From contig NC_064770.1 of assembly GCF_011397635.1 (NCBI RefSeq), forward strand, positions 34,682,598 through 34,746,597: a stretch of 64,000 nt of DNA, written 5' to 3'. Below, piece by piece: positions 1 through 11,491 of this stretch. Below the pieces are notes generated by a model. The model searched no databases. It had not been told where the DNA came from and saw only the letters and a program-made list of their open reading frames with translations. The DNA comes from Epinephelus fuscoguttatus (lineage: Eukaryota > Chordata > Actinopteri > Perciformes > Serranidae). Position numbers and translations under genes: made by a program. Position 1 is the stretch's first letter, and every line of letters begins with the position of its first letter.

Positions 1-284
1 TACGTTATGATTGGCCAGTCTGTGTCCGGGGTCAATTGTTTCATCAGTTTAATAGAATAATCAAAGACTTTCTTTGGGACAGGAGGAGACCAAGGATCAA
101 CATAAGATAAATATGGTCAGGGATGTAGGAGTTTTAGGCCTCCCCAGTACAATATTCTGGCATTTGTGCTGCCTCTAAGGCCGGGGCCACACTGCATGAG
201 TGAGCAGTGCATGACAGTTACCTCAAGCAATGCAATGCCGTGCTGGGAGCTATTTTTATGTTGCCAATGTGTTAATGCATCATT

Positions 285-285
285 G

Positions 286-322
<37 letters not shown>
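285..322. repeat. (TAA)n microsatellite
   Basis: An uninterrupted TAA/ATA trinucleotide run seen directly in the sequence. It is shorter in the partial copy near 2310-2325 and absent from the copy near 3320. Confidence 0.95.
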
Positions 323-323
<1 letters not shown>

Positions 324-1098
324 CCATTAATATCACACAATAATAAAAGTCTCTGAGGTTGTTGCACATGATGTACTAAAAGGGTTATTTGGATTTTTAT
401 TTTTGCAGTAGCTCGGTCCATAGGCACCTGGGTTGGAAACCGGGGACTAATCAACATATCTTCTTCCTCTTCTTCTAGAGTGAAAAGTGATGAAGAGACT
501 AAATTTAGCAAACTGTTTCCCAGTGAGCTGCAACAACATCTGCATTCTTGTAAAAGCATCTTGTAGAAGAACAGAGCTCATAGTAAATGAGTAAAAATGA
601 AACTTTCTTCTTACTTTTGGTCTGAGATTAGCTCCACGCAGTAAATAATCTTTGGTCTCTCTTAAACCAGTCAAAGGTTACTTCCATTCCAACAGACCCG
701 TGATTATAATCTGCATGTCAGGTGTGTTACAGCAGTTGTCTCTGGCCTTCCCAACAAACTCATTAACAGGCTTTAAATCATTCAAAACTCTACAGCCTGG
801 ATCCTTATCTGCACCAAACCATCCGACCACATCACCTCCATTCTCACCCAGCTACACTGGCTCCCTGTTCAGTACCGGATTGACTACAAAAACCTTCTGC
901 TCACCTTCAAAGCCCTCCACAACCCAGCCCCCACTTACCTCTCTGACCTCCTCCAGGAGTCCCTTCACTCCCGCTCCCTGCGCTCCTCTCTGCTGGTCTG
1001 ACCATCTCCACCTCACGCCTCACCACCATGGGTGCCAGGGCTGTGTGCGCCCATTTTGCGTCTCTTGCTATTGTTATTTTATACTCTGTTAGGTGATC

Positions 1099-2034
1099 TT
1101 AAAGCCACAGCGTGTAGGAATTTCTCCCATCTAACGTTGAAATCATATATTGCATTCAAATGGATAGCGCACTCTAGCGCCTCACTGTTTCAAACGCATA
1201 TTGCAACTACGGTAGCTGCTGTGTACCAAAAAGCTATGATAACATTGATGAAACGATGTCGTCCGATACTTCATGAAGTATTCATTCAGGCTCCTACACA
1301 GACACACACGACGCCCCTCCTCACCATGCTGGCTGTGTTTACAACGTAGGACTGTTGGGGCGGGTGTAAATCGAACCAAACCAATCACGTCTTGTCTTTT
1401 GACAACTGACAAGTGGCTCAACCTCACACACCTCATCCCTCTCCTCGCATCACTGCGCCACTAACAGTGGCTGACAGTGGCTCTGGCCTGTGATTGCATT
1501 ACCTTTCTCCTTCAGCGGCTCTCTCCACCTGCAGGCGACCCCGATGTTGACACTCATTTTTTTAATTCGCCGGTCACGTTGCCTTTTTGATTCCCTTTTT
1601 GTGCTTTCTTGGTGATGAGGATTCCGTCTCCCGTGATGCTGCATATGCATGATCCTGCCTCATTCTCATAGAGTGGGACTTTGTTATGCTGCAGTAGTGC
1701 CGGGGTAGTAGTGAAGCGCCTCTTGCTCCTCTCCTTCGGCTTCTCAGTCACGCAGCGCTGGCCTGGCTCTCAGTGAAAATGCTGAAAGTGGGGCTATTCC
1801 CTGTAAGTGCTATATATCCCTTGCTGGCGGATGTATTCTCAAGATGGCGGAACGTTATGAAACCCCCCAAATGCCTTACCCGCACAATGTACAAACAAAT
1901 CTGAAATTCTCCTTTTATGAGAATAAGTCAGATTATTGGTGGAGGTAATAATACACGTATGATGACATATTTATGAATGCAGTCATCGACTTCTGCCAGT
2001 AAACAACTGAAAATGCTACACAATGTCCCTTTAA
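1099..2034. mobile_element. TTAA-bounded DNA element, about 0.94 kb, non-coding
   Basis: Both ends carry TTAA followed by a related inverted terminal sequence: left end TTAAAGCCACAGCGTGTAGG, right end in reverse complement TTAAAGGGACATTGTGTAGC. The inside has no convincing coding frame; its ORFs of 60-105 codons resemble no protein I know. The ends resemble those of the MITEs at 4996-7205 and 30380-30592, so it may be a distant member of the same TTAA-targeting group. Boundaries are inferred from the end repeats. Confidence 0.45.
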
Positions 2035-4412
2035 TGTCAGAGCCCAAGACAAATTCTCCACTTTGTGGGTCAATAAAGATTATCTCGATCAAATTAGATC
2101 CGGACGGGGACTTGAGCCAACAACCCTCTAGTTCCAACTCAAGTTACTATGGACTGAGCTGCTGCTGCTCCAAATTTAATTAAAGAACACCTTAGTGACA
2201 CCAATTTATCTGTATTTTGCTGTACATTTTTGTTGGCTTGCAATGTTCACATGTTGTTGCTGTGCTGTGAGCTATTTTTATGTTGCTAATGTGTTAATGC
2301 ACCATTGATAATAATAATAATAATCCATTAATATCACACAATAATAAAAGTCTCTGAATGAGGTTGTTGCACATGATGTACTTTTATTTTTGATAACAGG
2401 GTTAACCGGAGGGTCGCTGGCTCAAGTACCCATCCGGACCAAACATGGAGCGTGGACTGGTGGCTGGAGAGGTGCCAGTTCACCTCCTGGGCACTGCCAA
2501 GGGGACCTTGAGCAAGTCACTGAACCCCAAACTGCTCGGGGCACCTGTCCAATGCATCTCTGACATCTCTCCGTTTAATGCATGTATAGGTCCTGTTAGT
2601 GCATGTGTGTGTATTTCAGGCCTGTGTGTGCATGACAACAGAATCACCCGGGGATTAATCAAATACATCTTCTTCCTCTTCTTCTAGAGTGAAAAGTGAT
2701 GAAAAAGAGATTAAATTTAGCAAACTGTTTCACAGCGAGCTGCAACAACATCTGCATTCTTGTGAAAGCGTCTTGTAAAAGAGCAAAGCTTAGAATAATC
2801 AAAGACTTTCTTTGGGACAGGAGGAGACCAAGGATCCACATAAGATAAATATGGTCAGGGATGTAGGAGTTTTAGGCCTCCCCAGTACAAGACTGAACAA
2901 CCATTTGAAATGTCTAGACTGAATATGCACTTGGAGGGATTCAGAACTGAGCTGGATCAAAACTGAACAGGAGCCAGCCAGTCCCTTTGAACCTTTGGAT
3001 GTCCTTTCACCTGGTTTAAAGACTGTTTGACACGATGACTCTTCAAACCCAGAAGGTAAAAAATGTGTTTACTGGAATCAGTGGCTTATAAAAGAGATTC
3101 ACAAGATCAGTGACCTGTATTGACATGGAGTGTTTCGGTCTTTTTCAGAACTCATGCAAAAATACGATCTGGACTATAAAGGCAATTTTTGGAAGAACGT
3201 TCAAATCTACAATATTCTGGCATTTGTCCTGCCTCTAAGGCCGGGGCCACACTGCATGAGTGAGCAGTGTATGACAGTTACCTCAAGCAATGCAATGCCG
3301 TGCTGGGAGCTATTTTTATGTTCCATTAATTATGTTCCATTAATATCACACAATAATAAAAGTCTCTGAGGTTGTTGCACATGATGTACTAAAAGGGTTA
3401 TTTGGATTTTTATTTTTGCAGTAGCTCGGTCCATAGGCACCTGGGTTGGAAACCGGGGACTAATCAATATATCTTCTTCCTCTTCTTCTAGAGTGAAAAG
3501 TGATGAAGAGACTAAATTTAGCAAACTGTTTCACAGTGAGCTGCAACAACATCTGCATTCTTGTAAAAGCATCTTGTAGAAGAACAGAGCTCATAATAAA
3601 TGAGTAAAAATGAAACTTTCTTCTTACTTTCGGTCTGAGATTAGCTCCATGCAGTAAATAATCTTTGGTCTCTCTTATACCAGCCAAAGGTTACTTCCAT
3701 TCCTGCAAACTCGTCATGATAATCTGCATGTCATGTGTGTTTTACTGCAGTTCTCTCTGGCCTTCCCAACAAACCCATTAACAGGCTTTAAATCATTCAA
3801 AACTCTGCAGCCTGGATCCTTATCTGCACCAAACCATCCGACCACATCACCTCCATTCTCACCCAGCTACACTGGCTCCCTGTTCAGTACCGGATTGACT
3901 ACAAAAACCTTCTGCTCACCTTCAAAGCCCTCCACAACCCAGCCCCCACTTACCTCTCTGACCTCCTCCAGGAGTCCCTTCACTCCCGCTCCCTGCGCTC
4001 CTCTCTGCTGGTCTGACCATCTCCACCTCACGCCTCACCACCATGGGTGCCAGGGCTGTGTGCGCCCCTTTTGCGTCTCTTGCTATTGTTATTTTATACT
4101 CTGTTAGGTGATCTTGAAATGTGGTTTGAAATGGGGGCCTAGAGGTACTTCAGAAACACCGTCAGAAGCTCAGGCTTACTTGAGACATAACAGTATCCAA
4201 GTACCAAAGTGAACGTGAGTCCCATTTTCTGTTATATTGTACAAACAGTGATGAAATGGCTCGTCTAAACCCTGACACTTGCTGGTGCACAGAGGACCAA
4301 AAACTAGAATGGCTTGTTAATCTAAGTTTGCCGATTTTGTTGCTAAAGCCAGGAAGAGAAGGCAGGAACGTTTGTTTATTAATACTCATTTTGATTTTAT
4401 TTTATTTTTTTT

Positions 4413-4693
4413 TAGTTTATATGATAAATGCCTTTGTGAGTGATCCACGAGCTTGGTCCTACACAATGATGATATGTATGGTGCTTTTGCTGCTTGGTGT
4501 AATTTTCTCTCTGCTCCTGGCCTGCTCTGATCTTGTGATGTCTTGTAAGACCAGGCGGGCTGGGCATAACTGCTTGCATGACTCAAGTGAAGTTGTTTCA
4601 TTCCCATGCTTTTTTCTTCCTTGTGAATCAGTTAATGCAGCCTCACCTTGCCATAGCGTCACTGATGAACTCTACAACAAAGACAATGTATAA
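4413..4693 (+). other. Possible terminal coding exon with one membrane segment
   Basis: An open frame follows a good 3' splice-like sequence (a T-rich tract ending in TTTAG at about 4413). It reads about 93 codons to a stop at 4693. It starts near VYMINAFVSDPRAW, continues into a strongly hydrophobic stretch (MMICMVLLLLGVIF then SLLLACSDLV) and a positively charged CKTRR, then has a soluble cysteine-containing tail. This looks like the last membrane span and cytoplasmic tail of a four-span protein, MS4A/TMEM176-like in general style, but I cannot name a family. No upstream exons are recognisable. It could equally be a pseudogene exon or a chance frame. Confidence 0.22.
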
Positions 4694-4995
4694 ACAGACA
4701 CCACTGACTCAACTGATGATCTTGTGATGTTTCTATTTTCTTCCTTGTACATCATTATGTTACTCGTGCACCACTTCCTGTACGGTGCAGCCTCTGCAGG
4801 AGCCTCCACAACAAGAACAAAGGTCTCATTGTTGGGTTGATTATATTCTAATCAGATTGATTTATTTTTAAGACCTTTGTTGGCCAAGTTGGTGGGTGTG
4901 GGGGTGGCCTGATAATCCTGGTAAGCGGAAGATGCAACTTTTTCAGCCTGGGAAATAATCACTGACTCACTCCGCTTCATGCCTATAGCTGACAC

Positions 4996-7205
4996 TTAAA
5001 GGACCAGTGTGTAGGATTTAGTGGGGTCTATTGGCAGATATTTAACATGATATTATTATTGTATATTATAATATATATTGTATATAATAGAATTATGTTT
5101 TCATTAGTGAATAATCACACACAACACACAACACTGGCTCTAGTGAGGGGCTTTCACATTTTAACATCACCTGAAAGCAGTGGTGTGATGTAACAAAATA
5201 ATAATACCTAATTACATCACTTGAGTATTTTTTGGGAGTAGCTGTACTTTACTTGCGTTTCTATATTTCTGTCACTTTTACTGCACAACATTTCCTCAAG
5301 GCATTTTCAGTTACCTACTACAATAAAGGGAAGAACAGGAGGAAGGGATGGACAGACAAATGGAGGAATTGAAAGGAAGGAAAAACTGGACTTTGCTCTT
5401 TAAATACTTTAAGTTGTGAAAAAGACCTTGTTTTCCTTCAGGTGTAATGTACGCTCCATTTTTAAGGTGTTCATGTTAAGAGGACACAAACAATAATTCT
5501 TAAAATTCTTACCACTTGCTTTTTATCAACAGCATTTACTCTTACTTTAAATATTTAAGTACATTTCATATCAGAAAATTACTTTTGATACTTAAGGACA
5601 GTTAATCACAGGACACAAAACATCTTAATTTTTTTCCTTAAATATGACACACGGCTTAATTTCTTCTTAGCTGAGGGACTTACACAGTTGCACAGAATCC
5701 CTTAGAGGGTTTCCCTAATTAAGGAAAAACACTAACTCATTTACTCGACTGAAAGAGATTTTACAGCAGTAAAAGTTTCCATGGAGATTGTTTGTTTGCT
5801 TGGACTCACACTTGTGACGCCTGTTAGCGTCTCACAGAGTTGGCTTTAAGTTAGAAAGTGGAAAAATGACAGAGGACAAGAAAACCATATTGGTCTGAAG
5901 CAGTATTATAGTGAGGCAGTAACTTATAAAAGTAACAATTAATTGAAGCCGTTTTTTTAACCACACTCCATAGAAACACAGCAAAACACACCTCAAAGAT
6001 TTTCAGATGGTTTAACGGTGAAAATGAGCTATATGGCTTATGGAAATAAGGAACTCTGGACAACACTCGGAAGACTCCACTCGCAAATATCTGCATGGGA
6101 CTGAGCTCAAAATGCGAAGCACTGCCAATCACAAAGGGGTTCAGCCTTTTAGACAACTCCTCCTATCATCATGCAGACACCGAGCGTCCTCTCCCGCCTA
6201 CCACTCCATTAGGTCCCAGGGAAGCTGAGCCTCCCTGGAAGTGACGATGTTGTCACATTTATCCAATGACCGTCTCGCTTTGCTGCATGAAAAAAACCTG
6301 CTCAGCGCTGTCTCATAGGAATGCTTGGAGGCTCTGCGTCCACCACACTGACACAAGACTGTATGACAGGGAGGTTATGTTTGAAAACTGGTGATAAACA
6401 GCTGACGTTTGAACATCATAGTCATGATGTGAAACGCATCCTAGCGCACGTTTACTGCAATGTAAATTCTTATTTTAATGTAAATTCAATAGTGCATATT
6501 TGACCATTTCTTCTATGAAATTTTAGGGCAAGTTCAGCCTCCCTTGTTGTCTCAGAGCAATACTGTCATAGAAAGCACAATCTACAAAGTAAATTTGATC
6601 CCCAAATACCAGCAAACAGAAAATGAGTATAGGAAGATTTACAATGAAAATAAATTGAGTCAAATCTAAAGCGTAAAATCAAAAGCATATCCAATGGGTT
6701 CTCATGGTCACAGAACACTCTTCTTGCTGTGTGTTAGTTGTTTCATTTATCAGCATAGACTCAGTTATGTTACAGTTAAGATAGAGTCAGATGTACCTTC
6801 AGTTTGTTTACCTTTGTTTGGTTGCTAAGGTCTTTTTTTAAGTGCAAAAGTAAAGGGGTTCCTTAAGTATAAGACCAAGACAAGGAGAAAACCATAAATA
6901 CTTAAGTGAACATTTTAAGGAAACCTTAAGCTGAAGACTTAAGGGTGTTTTGTGCAACTGATTTCATTTTGAGGAAACCATAATTTGGATTTAAGGGAAA
7001 ATATTAACTTCTACCAAAGTAATTTTCTGGTAATATATCTGTACTTTTACTCGAGTATGGCTTTCAGGTACTTGATCCACCGCTGCCTGAAGGCCACCTT
7101 CACTGCACAGATAGAAAGGGAGTGATGAGCAGTGAGGTATTCAGCTGGTTTCAATCTGCAACCTCACCACTAGATGGCACTAAATCCTACACACTGCTCC
7201 TTTAA
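4996..7205 (-). mobile_element. TTAA-bounded MITE, split by a 1.9 kb insertion
   Basis: The outer ends are TTAA plus matching inverted repeats: left TTAAAGGACCAGTGTGTAGG, right in reverse complement TTAAAGGAGCAGTGTGTAGG. Inner sequence next to each end matches the intact-looking 213 bp relative at 30380-30592, but in opposite orientation. The two halves (4996-5177 and 7086-7205) are separated by the hAT-like element 5178-7085. It carries no coding capacity. Confidence 0.7.
5178..7085. mobile_element. hAT-like element nested in the MITE
   Basis: The insertion is flanked by near-identical 8 bp direct repeats, CCTGAAAG at 5170-5177 and CCTGAAGG at 7086-7093, the target-site length of hAT transposons. 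The ends are imperfect inverted repeats beginning CAGTGGTG on the left and CAGCGGTG on the right in reverse complement. The terminal text resembles the widespread teleost hAT-derived repeats with the 'tacttgagta' theme. No transposase domain is recognisable inside, so it is probably non-autonomous or decayed. Confidence 0.6.
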
Positions 7206-7385
7206 CGTCCCCAGCAGTGACACTCCCAGATTCAGTAGGAAGGCTCTTAGTTTTATCCACTTGGCCTCCATGTGACGTTCCTCCCACATCTCTACGTAAG
7301 AGGCCTCAGTGTTGAGACCGACGTCTGTGTCCCTCCTCAGCTCCACCAGGTGGTGTGGTGACACAGTGTCCTGACTGATGGGGCA
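7206..7385 (-). other. Unidentified open frame fragment
   Basis: On the minus strand about 60 codons are open between two repeats, with coding-like composition (VELRRDTDVGLNTEASY, then EMWEERHMEAKWIKLRAFLL). A possible 3' splice site (CCCATCAGTCAG) lies just upstream. The frame runs straight into the MITE end at 7205. I do not recognise the family, and it could be a decayed exon or chance. Confidence 0.15.
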
Positions 7386-7475
7386 AAGTAACTGAGTACA
7401 TTTACCAGTTTTGAGGTACTTGTACAATACTTGAGATACTTTTCTACTCCACTACATTTCAGATAACGTTACTGC
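7385..7475. repeat. Remnant of the teleost 'tacttgagta' hAT-derived repeat
   Basis: The text with 'aactgagtacatttac' and 'ctactccactacatttcag' matches the internal theme of the hAT-derived repeat also seen at the ends of 5178-7085 and at 47560-47605. No ends are preserved here. Confidence 0.5.
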
Positions 7476-7572
7476 AGCTGCATGTTGAAGCTAATCTGTG
7501 GGGGACAGGAAGACCTTGGATATAAATGTCAGACAATGAATTTGCCTGACCACGAGACACCTCATTAAATTA

Positions 7573-7574
<2 letters not shown>

Positions 7575-7609
<35 letters not shown>
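7575..7609. repeat. (TG)n microsatellite
   Basis: About 17 uninterrupted TG units, read directly. From 7610 to 8400 I see no gene and no clear element. Confidence 0.95.
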
Positions 7610-7611
<2 letters not shown>

Positions 7612-8407
7612 GCCTTTGGCAGGTAAAATTGGGAGCACACTGGGTCCATTAATGTCTGTCGACTGAAGAATTGATCCCAGGTAGCAGATCAAGCGATTGG
7701 CCATCATGTATCCCTCAAGAGGATTGGTGCTTTTACCATTAAAACACTCCCTGTTAGTTGTGTCTAAATGTTGCCTTAAACATGATGATAGTGCTCTGGT
7801 GAAGTTAGATTATGTAAAAGGCATGTGACAGTATATAAAACACACAAACAGAGATGGAAGAGACAGACTGAGAGAGAGGAGGACAGAGAAGGAGGGGAGG
7901 CACGAAGCATAATTGCTTAATTGGAGTCACTGCTTCCATATTACAGACTAAAACTCAGTGTTTTTGTAGTCCAACCAAGTTTTCCTCCCACTGACTGTTC
8001 TTCCTTCAAACCAGCTGGCCAGATCTTAGAGAAATTACCATATTGAGGTAAGCTGATTTTCTCTCTGAAATAAAAAACATGTCGATAATGTAGAAAAGAG
8101 GTGATTGATTTGTTTGATGTACTCAAATGTGAAGTATGTGTATCAGTATTAGTCTGAAACTTGATCAGTCTTGTTGTTTTTATAGTCTACTTTATGTGTA
8201 AAAAAAAAAATCAAATGATAATAATATCTGAGTAATACCCTGACCAAAAATAAAATAAAAATAAAATTGATAAAATAGAATAAAATGAAATAAACAAGTA
8301 GTCTTCTGTCACTTTGATTGCTTTTTGGTAGTTTTTGAGGTGATTTCTTGTCTTGAGAATAGTTTTAAAATGGAAATAAGTCCTCAGAGAAAAGAATGAA
8401 CACTGAT

Positions 8408-8777
8408 GGGTGAGAACCGGAGGGGTGTAAGTGACATTTTGGGCAAAAATTAGTCACATATATCACATGAAATCTCTTGATGAGCTATTTTGCTGATCAA
8501 AGAGAAGGCCTACTTGTGAATTCTGAACCAGTCCAGAGTTATTAATCAAAAACCAAAAGATTTAACATTTAACACTGAACTTTTTGAGGCCAAAAGGAGC
8601 ATAACTGCGCTTACTCACTTAAAAACACTTTTTCAGTAACTGTCAAATATTGTTCGTAATGTATATATTCATCTGCGTGTTTATAAAGTTTTAAATATTA
8701 AAGATTAAATTCAATAAACAAAGTCGGAACATAGTATATTGGTCAGGTGTCACTGACGCTCCTTTGGTTCTCACCCC
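8408..8777. mobile_element. MITE-like element with ~30 bp terminal inverted repeats
   Basis: The left end (GGGTGAGAACCGGAGGGGTG) and the reverse complement of the right end (GGGTGAGAACCAAAGGAGCG) match over roughly 30 bp, including a shared AGTGACA segment further in. The interior of about 310 bp is AT-rich and non-coding. I could not define a clear target duplication, so the superfamily is unknown. From 8778 to about 9990 nothing recognisable is seen. Confidence 0.5.
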
Positions 8778-9999
8778 TTTAATACATTAATATTGTTGTC
8801 TCTATCATTACAAACAGTTCTTTCATTGACAATGGAGTAATTTTATTTTAAGTCTTTTAAGCATTTTGTGAGTGAAACCTGAGATCTATTAATATTGCAT
8901 ATGATATAACATTGTCCCGAGGACTATTAATCCAAAGATCTCACTGTGAACACTTAGGGACTATTTCTTTGGAAGTTTTTCCTCCATTGTTGACAGCCAT
9001 TTCTGTGGCTCTTCTCAAGTCATTGTCATCGTGTTCTTGGAAAGTTGCTGGAAATTTTTTTATCTTGTTTTCAAATTTTCAGTGCTTTGAGCACCACAGA
9101 CTAAATTCCATTTACTGTACCTCGGTTGTACTGGGGCAATGACAGACATGTCAGAGATTGATATCTCAAAACCTCAGCAGATAAAATAGAAATGATCTGC
9201 CCGACACCACAGGGGATAAATAAGAAAATCCTATGCAATTTGGTGAACTGGACCTTTAAATTAAGAGCAAATAAGAGTGGGTAAGCACAAAAGAACAAAA
9301 AATTGTAAAATTTTAATAACATTTTTTGTGCTTTGTTAATTTGGCCTGGTTTGAAAGGCCTATTTAAAGGTCCATAAACCAAATTTCTTGAACTATTGAA
9401 TTGCAAAATATATATTATGTAATATATAGTACTGGTAGTTCTGCTTGTATTTGGTATAAATGAGCTATTGGAATCACAGGACCAGTATCCTCGCAGAGCC
9501 TGAATCCCTCCTCAGATATCACACAGACAGCCAGCATTGTGTGGAGGACTTGAACTGCTGAGACAAATCAAGAGAAATCTAATTTATCAAAAGTCATACA
9601 GCGAGCGAGGCATTTCCTTGACAACCAGCGTCAATAAATGCCCAGCTTTAGTGTTGTACAGAGGAGCGGTGAAAGGAGAGTAAGTGCTTTCACGTGAGAG
9701 CAGATGAGATTAGTTATCAGCCATTACTCGGTTCGTACAGCTGAGTCCGGGAGGCATTGTCTCACACTGAAGTAAAATCTGGATGCATTCCATTCATGTC
9801 ACTTGATTAATACACAGAGAGACCTGTGTTAGACCCAGCTGTCCTCTTCCCAAAATCACATAATTGACTTAGTGGTTCCAGTAATGTGAGAAAGCTTGGA
9901 CATCATGTGAAGGAAATGTAAAGGGCAGTGACAGGGGGCACATGCCAGTTAGTGTGTGTTTGTACTGTACGTCAGTGTACACCATAACAGCTATGCTAG

Positions 10000-10250
10000 C
10001 TGCTCTGTGGGGCTGTATGTAGCCTTGACACTGTGATGCTTTGAGCTAAATGCTAACCTTTGCGAGCTAAAATGCCCACAATGACAATGCTAATATGCTG
10101 ATGTTAAGCTGGCAATATTTACCATGTTCACCATCTTACAGTAGTTGCTTACATTAGTGTGTTAGCATGCTTACATTCACTAATTAGCGCTAAACACAAA
10201 GTAGAGCTGAGGCCAATGGGAATGTCATCAGATTTGCAGGTACAGAGTGC
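10000..10250. repeat. Dispersed teleost repeat (left part)
   Basis: The stretch with 'gctaatatgctgatgttaag', 'ttagcatgctta' and 'ctaattagcgctaaacacaa' is a repeat theme I know from many percomorph genomes. Its continuation is interrupted by another repeat at about 10260-11530, resumes near 11530-11693, and resumes once more after the hAT element at about 13296-13360. It is non-coding, and its superfamily is not evident. Confidence 0.5.
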
Positions 10251-11023
10251 TCAAGGAATGATGTGTATTGGTGGGCCTGGGATTTCTTTTATTTTAATGA
10301 TGATGTTTCAGCCTTTTGGCCTTCTTCAAGATCAACAATCATGCTGAGACACAGCTACACTGATCTGTTTTATAGGCCACACCTTTTGTCGGCCACCAAG
10401 GGAGTTAGCATCAGTTCCCATGACAAAAAGACGATGGGATTTTTCCATTGGATTTTGGATTATTGCAAAAAAAAAAAAAAAAAGCTCTGTGGCAAATAAA
10501 TGTTCATGATACTTACATGTTTTGGTCTGCAAGCTACAAGTGAAAACCACTTTCCTGCTTTTTGAACTGTAAATACAATTTGCAGAAGCTAAGTGCTAAG
10601 GTTAGGCTATAAATAAACTACAGCATGATTGCATGACTTTAGCGTCACCACCACATTCACACTGTAAAGTTGTCTCATTTAGCCACTTGTTAGCAACCAT
10701 CTTTTGTAAGACACCTAAAGGCTTCAAAGCTCACTAGTGGGGTATTTACAACAAATTTTATGCTGCAGACCAAAACTTGAAAGTCTCTTAAAGCCTCTGG
10801 AAACCCAAATCCACAATAGCCTTCTAACTATGTAATTTAGGGTCTTATGTACATAATATTAAACATGTAAAACAATTAGAAATCAGTTTCCATCCAAATT
10901 CGAAATATCTGTCTTTTAAGTTTTTGTACAAAACCTTTCTGCTCCAGCTAAATCTGCCTCTTTGAGTCTGAGCCAGCCAACTCGTCTCTACATAGCCTTT
11001 TGCGATTAGCTACCCAACTAACT

Positions 11024-11078
<55 letters not shown>

Positions 11079-11125
11079 ATGTTATCTATCTTTCCATCTA
11101 TCTAGCTATCCATCTATCTATCCAT
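11024..11125. repeat. (TATC)n microsatellite
   Basis: A long TATC run that becomes imperfect from about 11080. It ends about 20 bp before the start codon of the THAP ORF. Confidence 0.95.
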
Positions 11126-11146
11126 CGATCTATCCATTGATCAATC

Positions 11147-11491
11147 ATGCCCGTTTGTGCCGTCCCCGGATACACACCCTCTGGTGAGGACAGGTCATTT
11201 TTTTATTTTCCAGCCGAGGAGGAGTTAGGGGGAAACTGGACCGCGTTTTTAGTGAGCCGTGGTGGAGTCGTCCAACAAAACTCCCGCATATGCAGCGCTC
11301 ATTTTACCCAAGACCGGTTTGATAATTTCACCCAGAAAGCTATGGGTTTTGCAAAAAGGCTGCGTCTGGCACCTGGAGCTGTACCCTCTCCCTTGTGTTA
11401 CCACAGACCTTATTTCATTCATCTGACCAAAAACCCTTTCAAAAAACCCATTGACCTTGAGATAAGGGAACCAGGAGTGCTAAAATGCTAA
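11147..11491 (+). CDS. THAP-type zinc-finger ORF, probably transposon-derived
   Basis: An intronless 114-codon frame starts at ATG 11147. Residues 1-90 fit the THAP DNA-binding fold, a C2CH zinc module: Met-Pro start with Cys4, the aromatic FFYFP strand, a Trp (NW) in the middle, the ICSAHF block giving the third Cys and the His, and the GAVPSP box that corresponds to AVPTI. The second zinc Cys, expected five residues after Cys4 (CAVPGC in relatives), is Tyr here. The finger is therefore probably damaged. The text SAHFTQDRF to FAKRLRLAPGAVP is close to the THAP version found in fish repeats. There are only about 25 residues after the domain, so no transposase follows. It sits in a repeat and is likely a dead or domain-only remnant. 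Confidence 0.6.
   Translation: MPVCAVPGYTPSGEDRSFFYFPAEEELGGNWTAFLVSRGGVVQQNSRICSAHFTQDRFDNFTQKAMGFAKRLRLAPGAVPSPLCYHRPYFIHLTKNPFKKPIDLEIREPGVLKC

Larger units (their letters stand above)
1..4112. repeat. Duplicated repeat mosaic with L1- and L2-type LINE fragments
   Basis: This flank is a patchwork of repeats rather than host genes. The block at about 185-1098 recurs at about 3238-4112 with few differences. Parts of it recur again at about 2265-2390 and 2660-2780, and the stretch 54-156 recurs at 2787-2890. Two kinds of LINE sequence are visible on the + strand. L1-type ORF2 C-terminal remnants lie at 60-156 and 2790-3220 (FLWDRRRPRIN, then FSELMQKYDLDYKGNFWK). An L2/Rex-type reverse transcriptase tail lies at about 850-1002 and 3868-4015 (LHWLPVQYRIDYKN, TFKALHNPAPTYLSDLL). 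The long predicted ORFs here are chance or LINE frames. A (TAA)n tract at 285-322 distinguishes the first block from the second. Confidence 0.7.

Noticed and set aside
652-1092. 146-codon + strand ORF as a host gene
   Set aside because: It runs across the duplicated LINE-containing block in the wrong frame. The meaningful frame is the reverse transcriptase tail.
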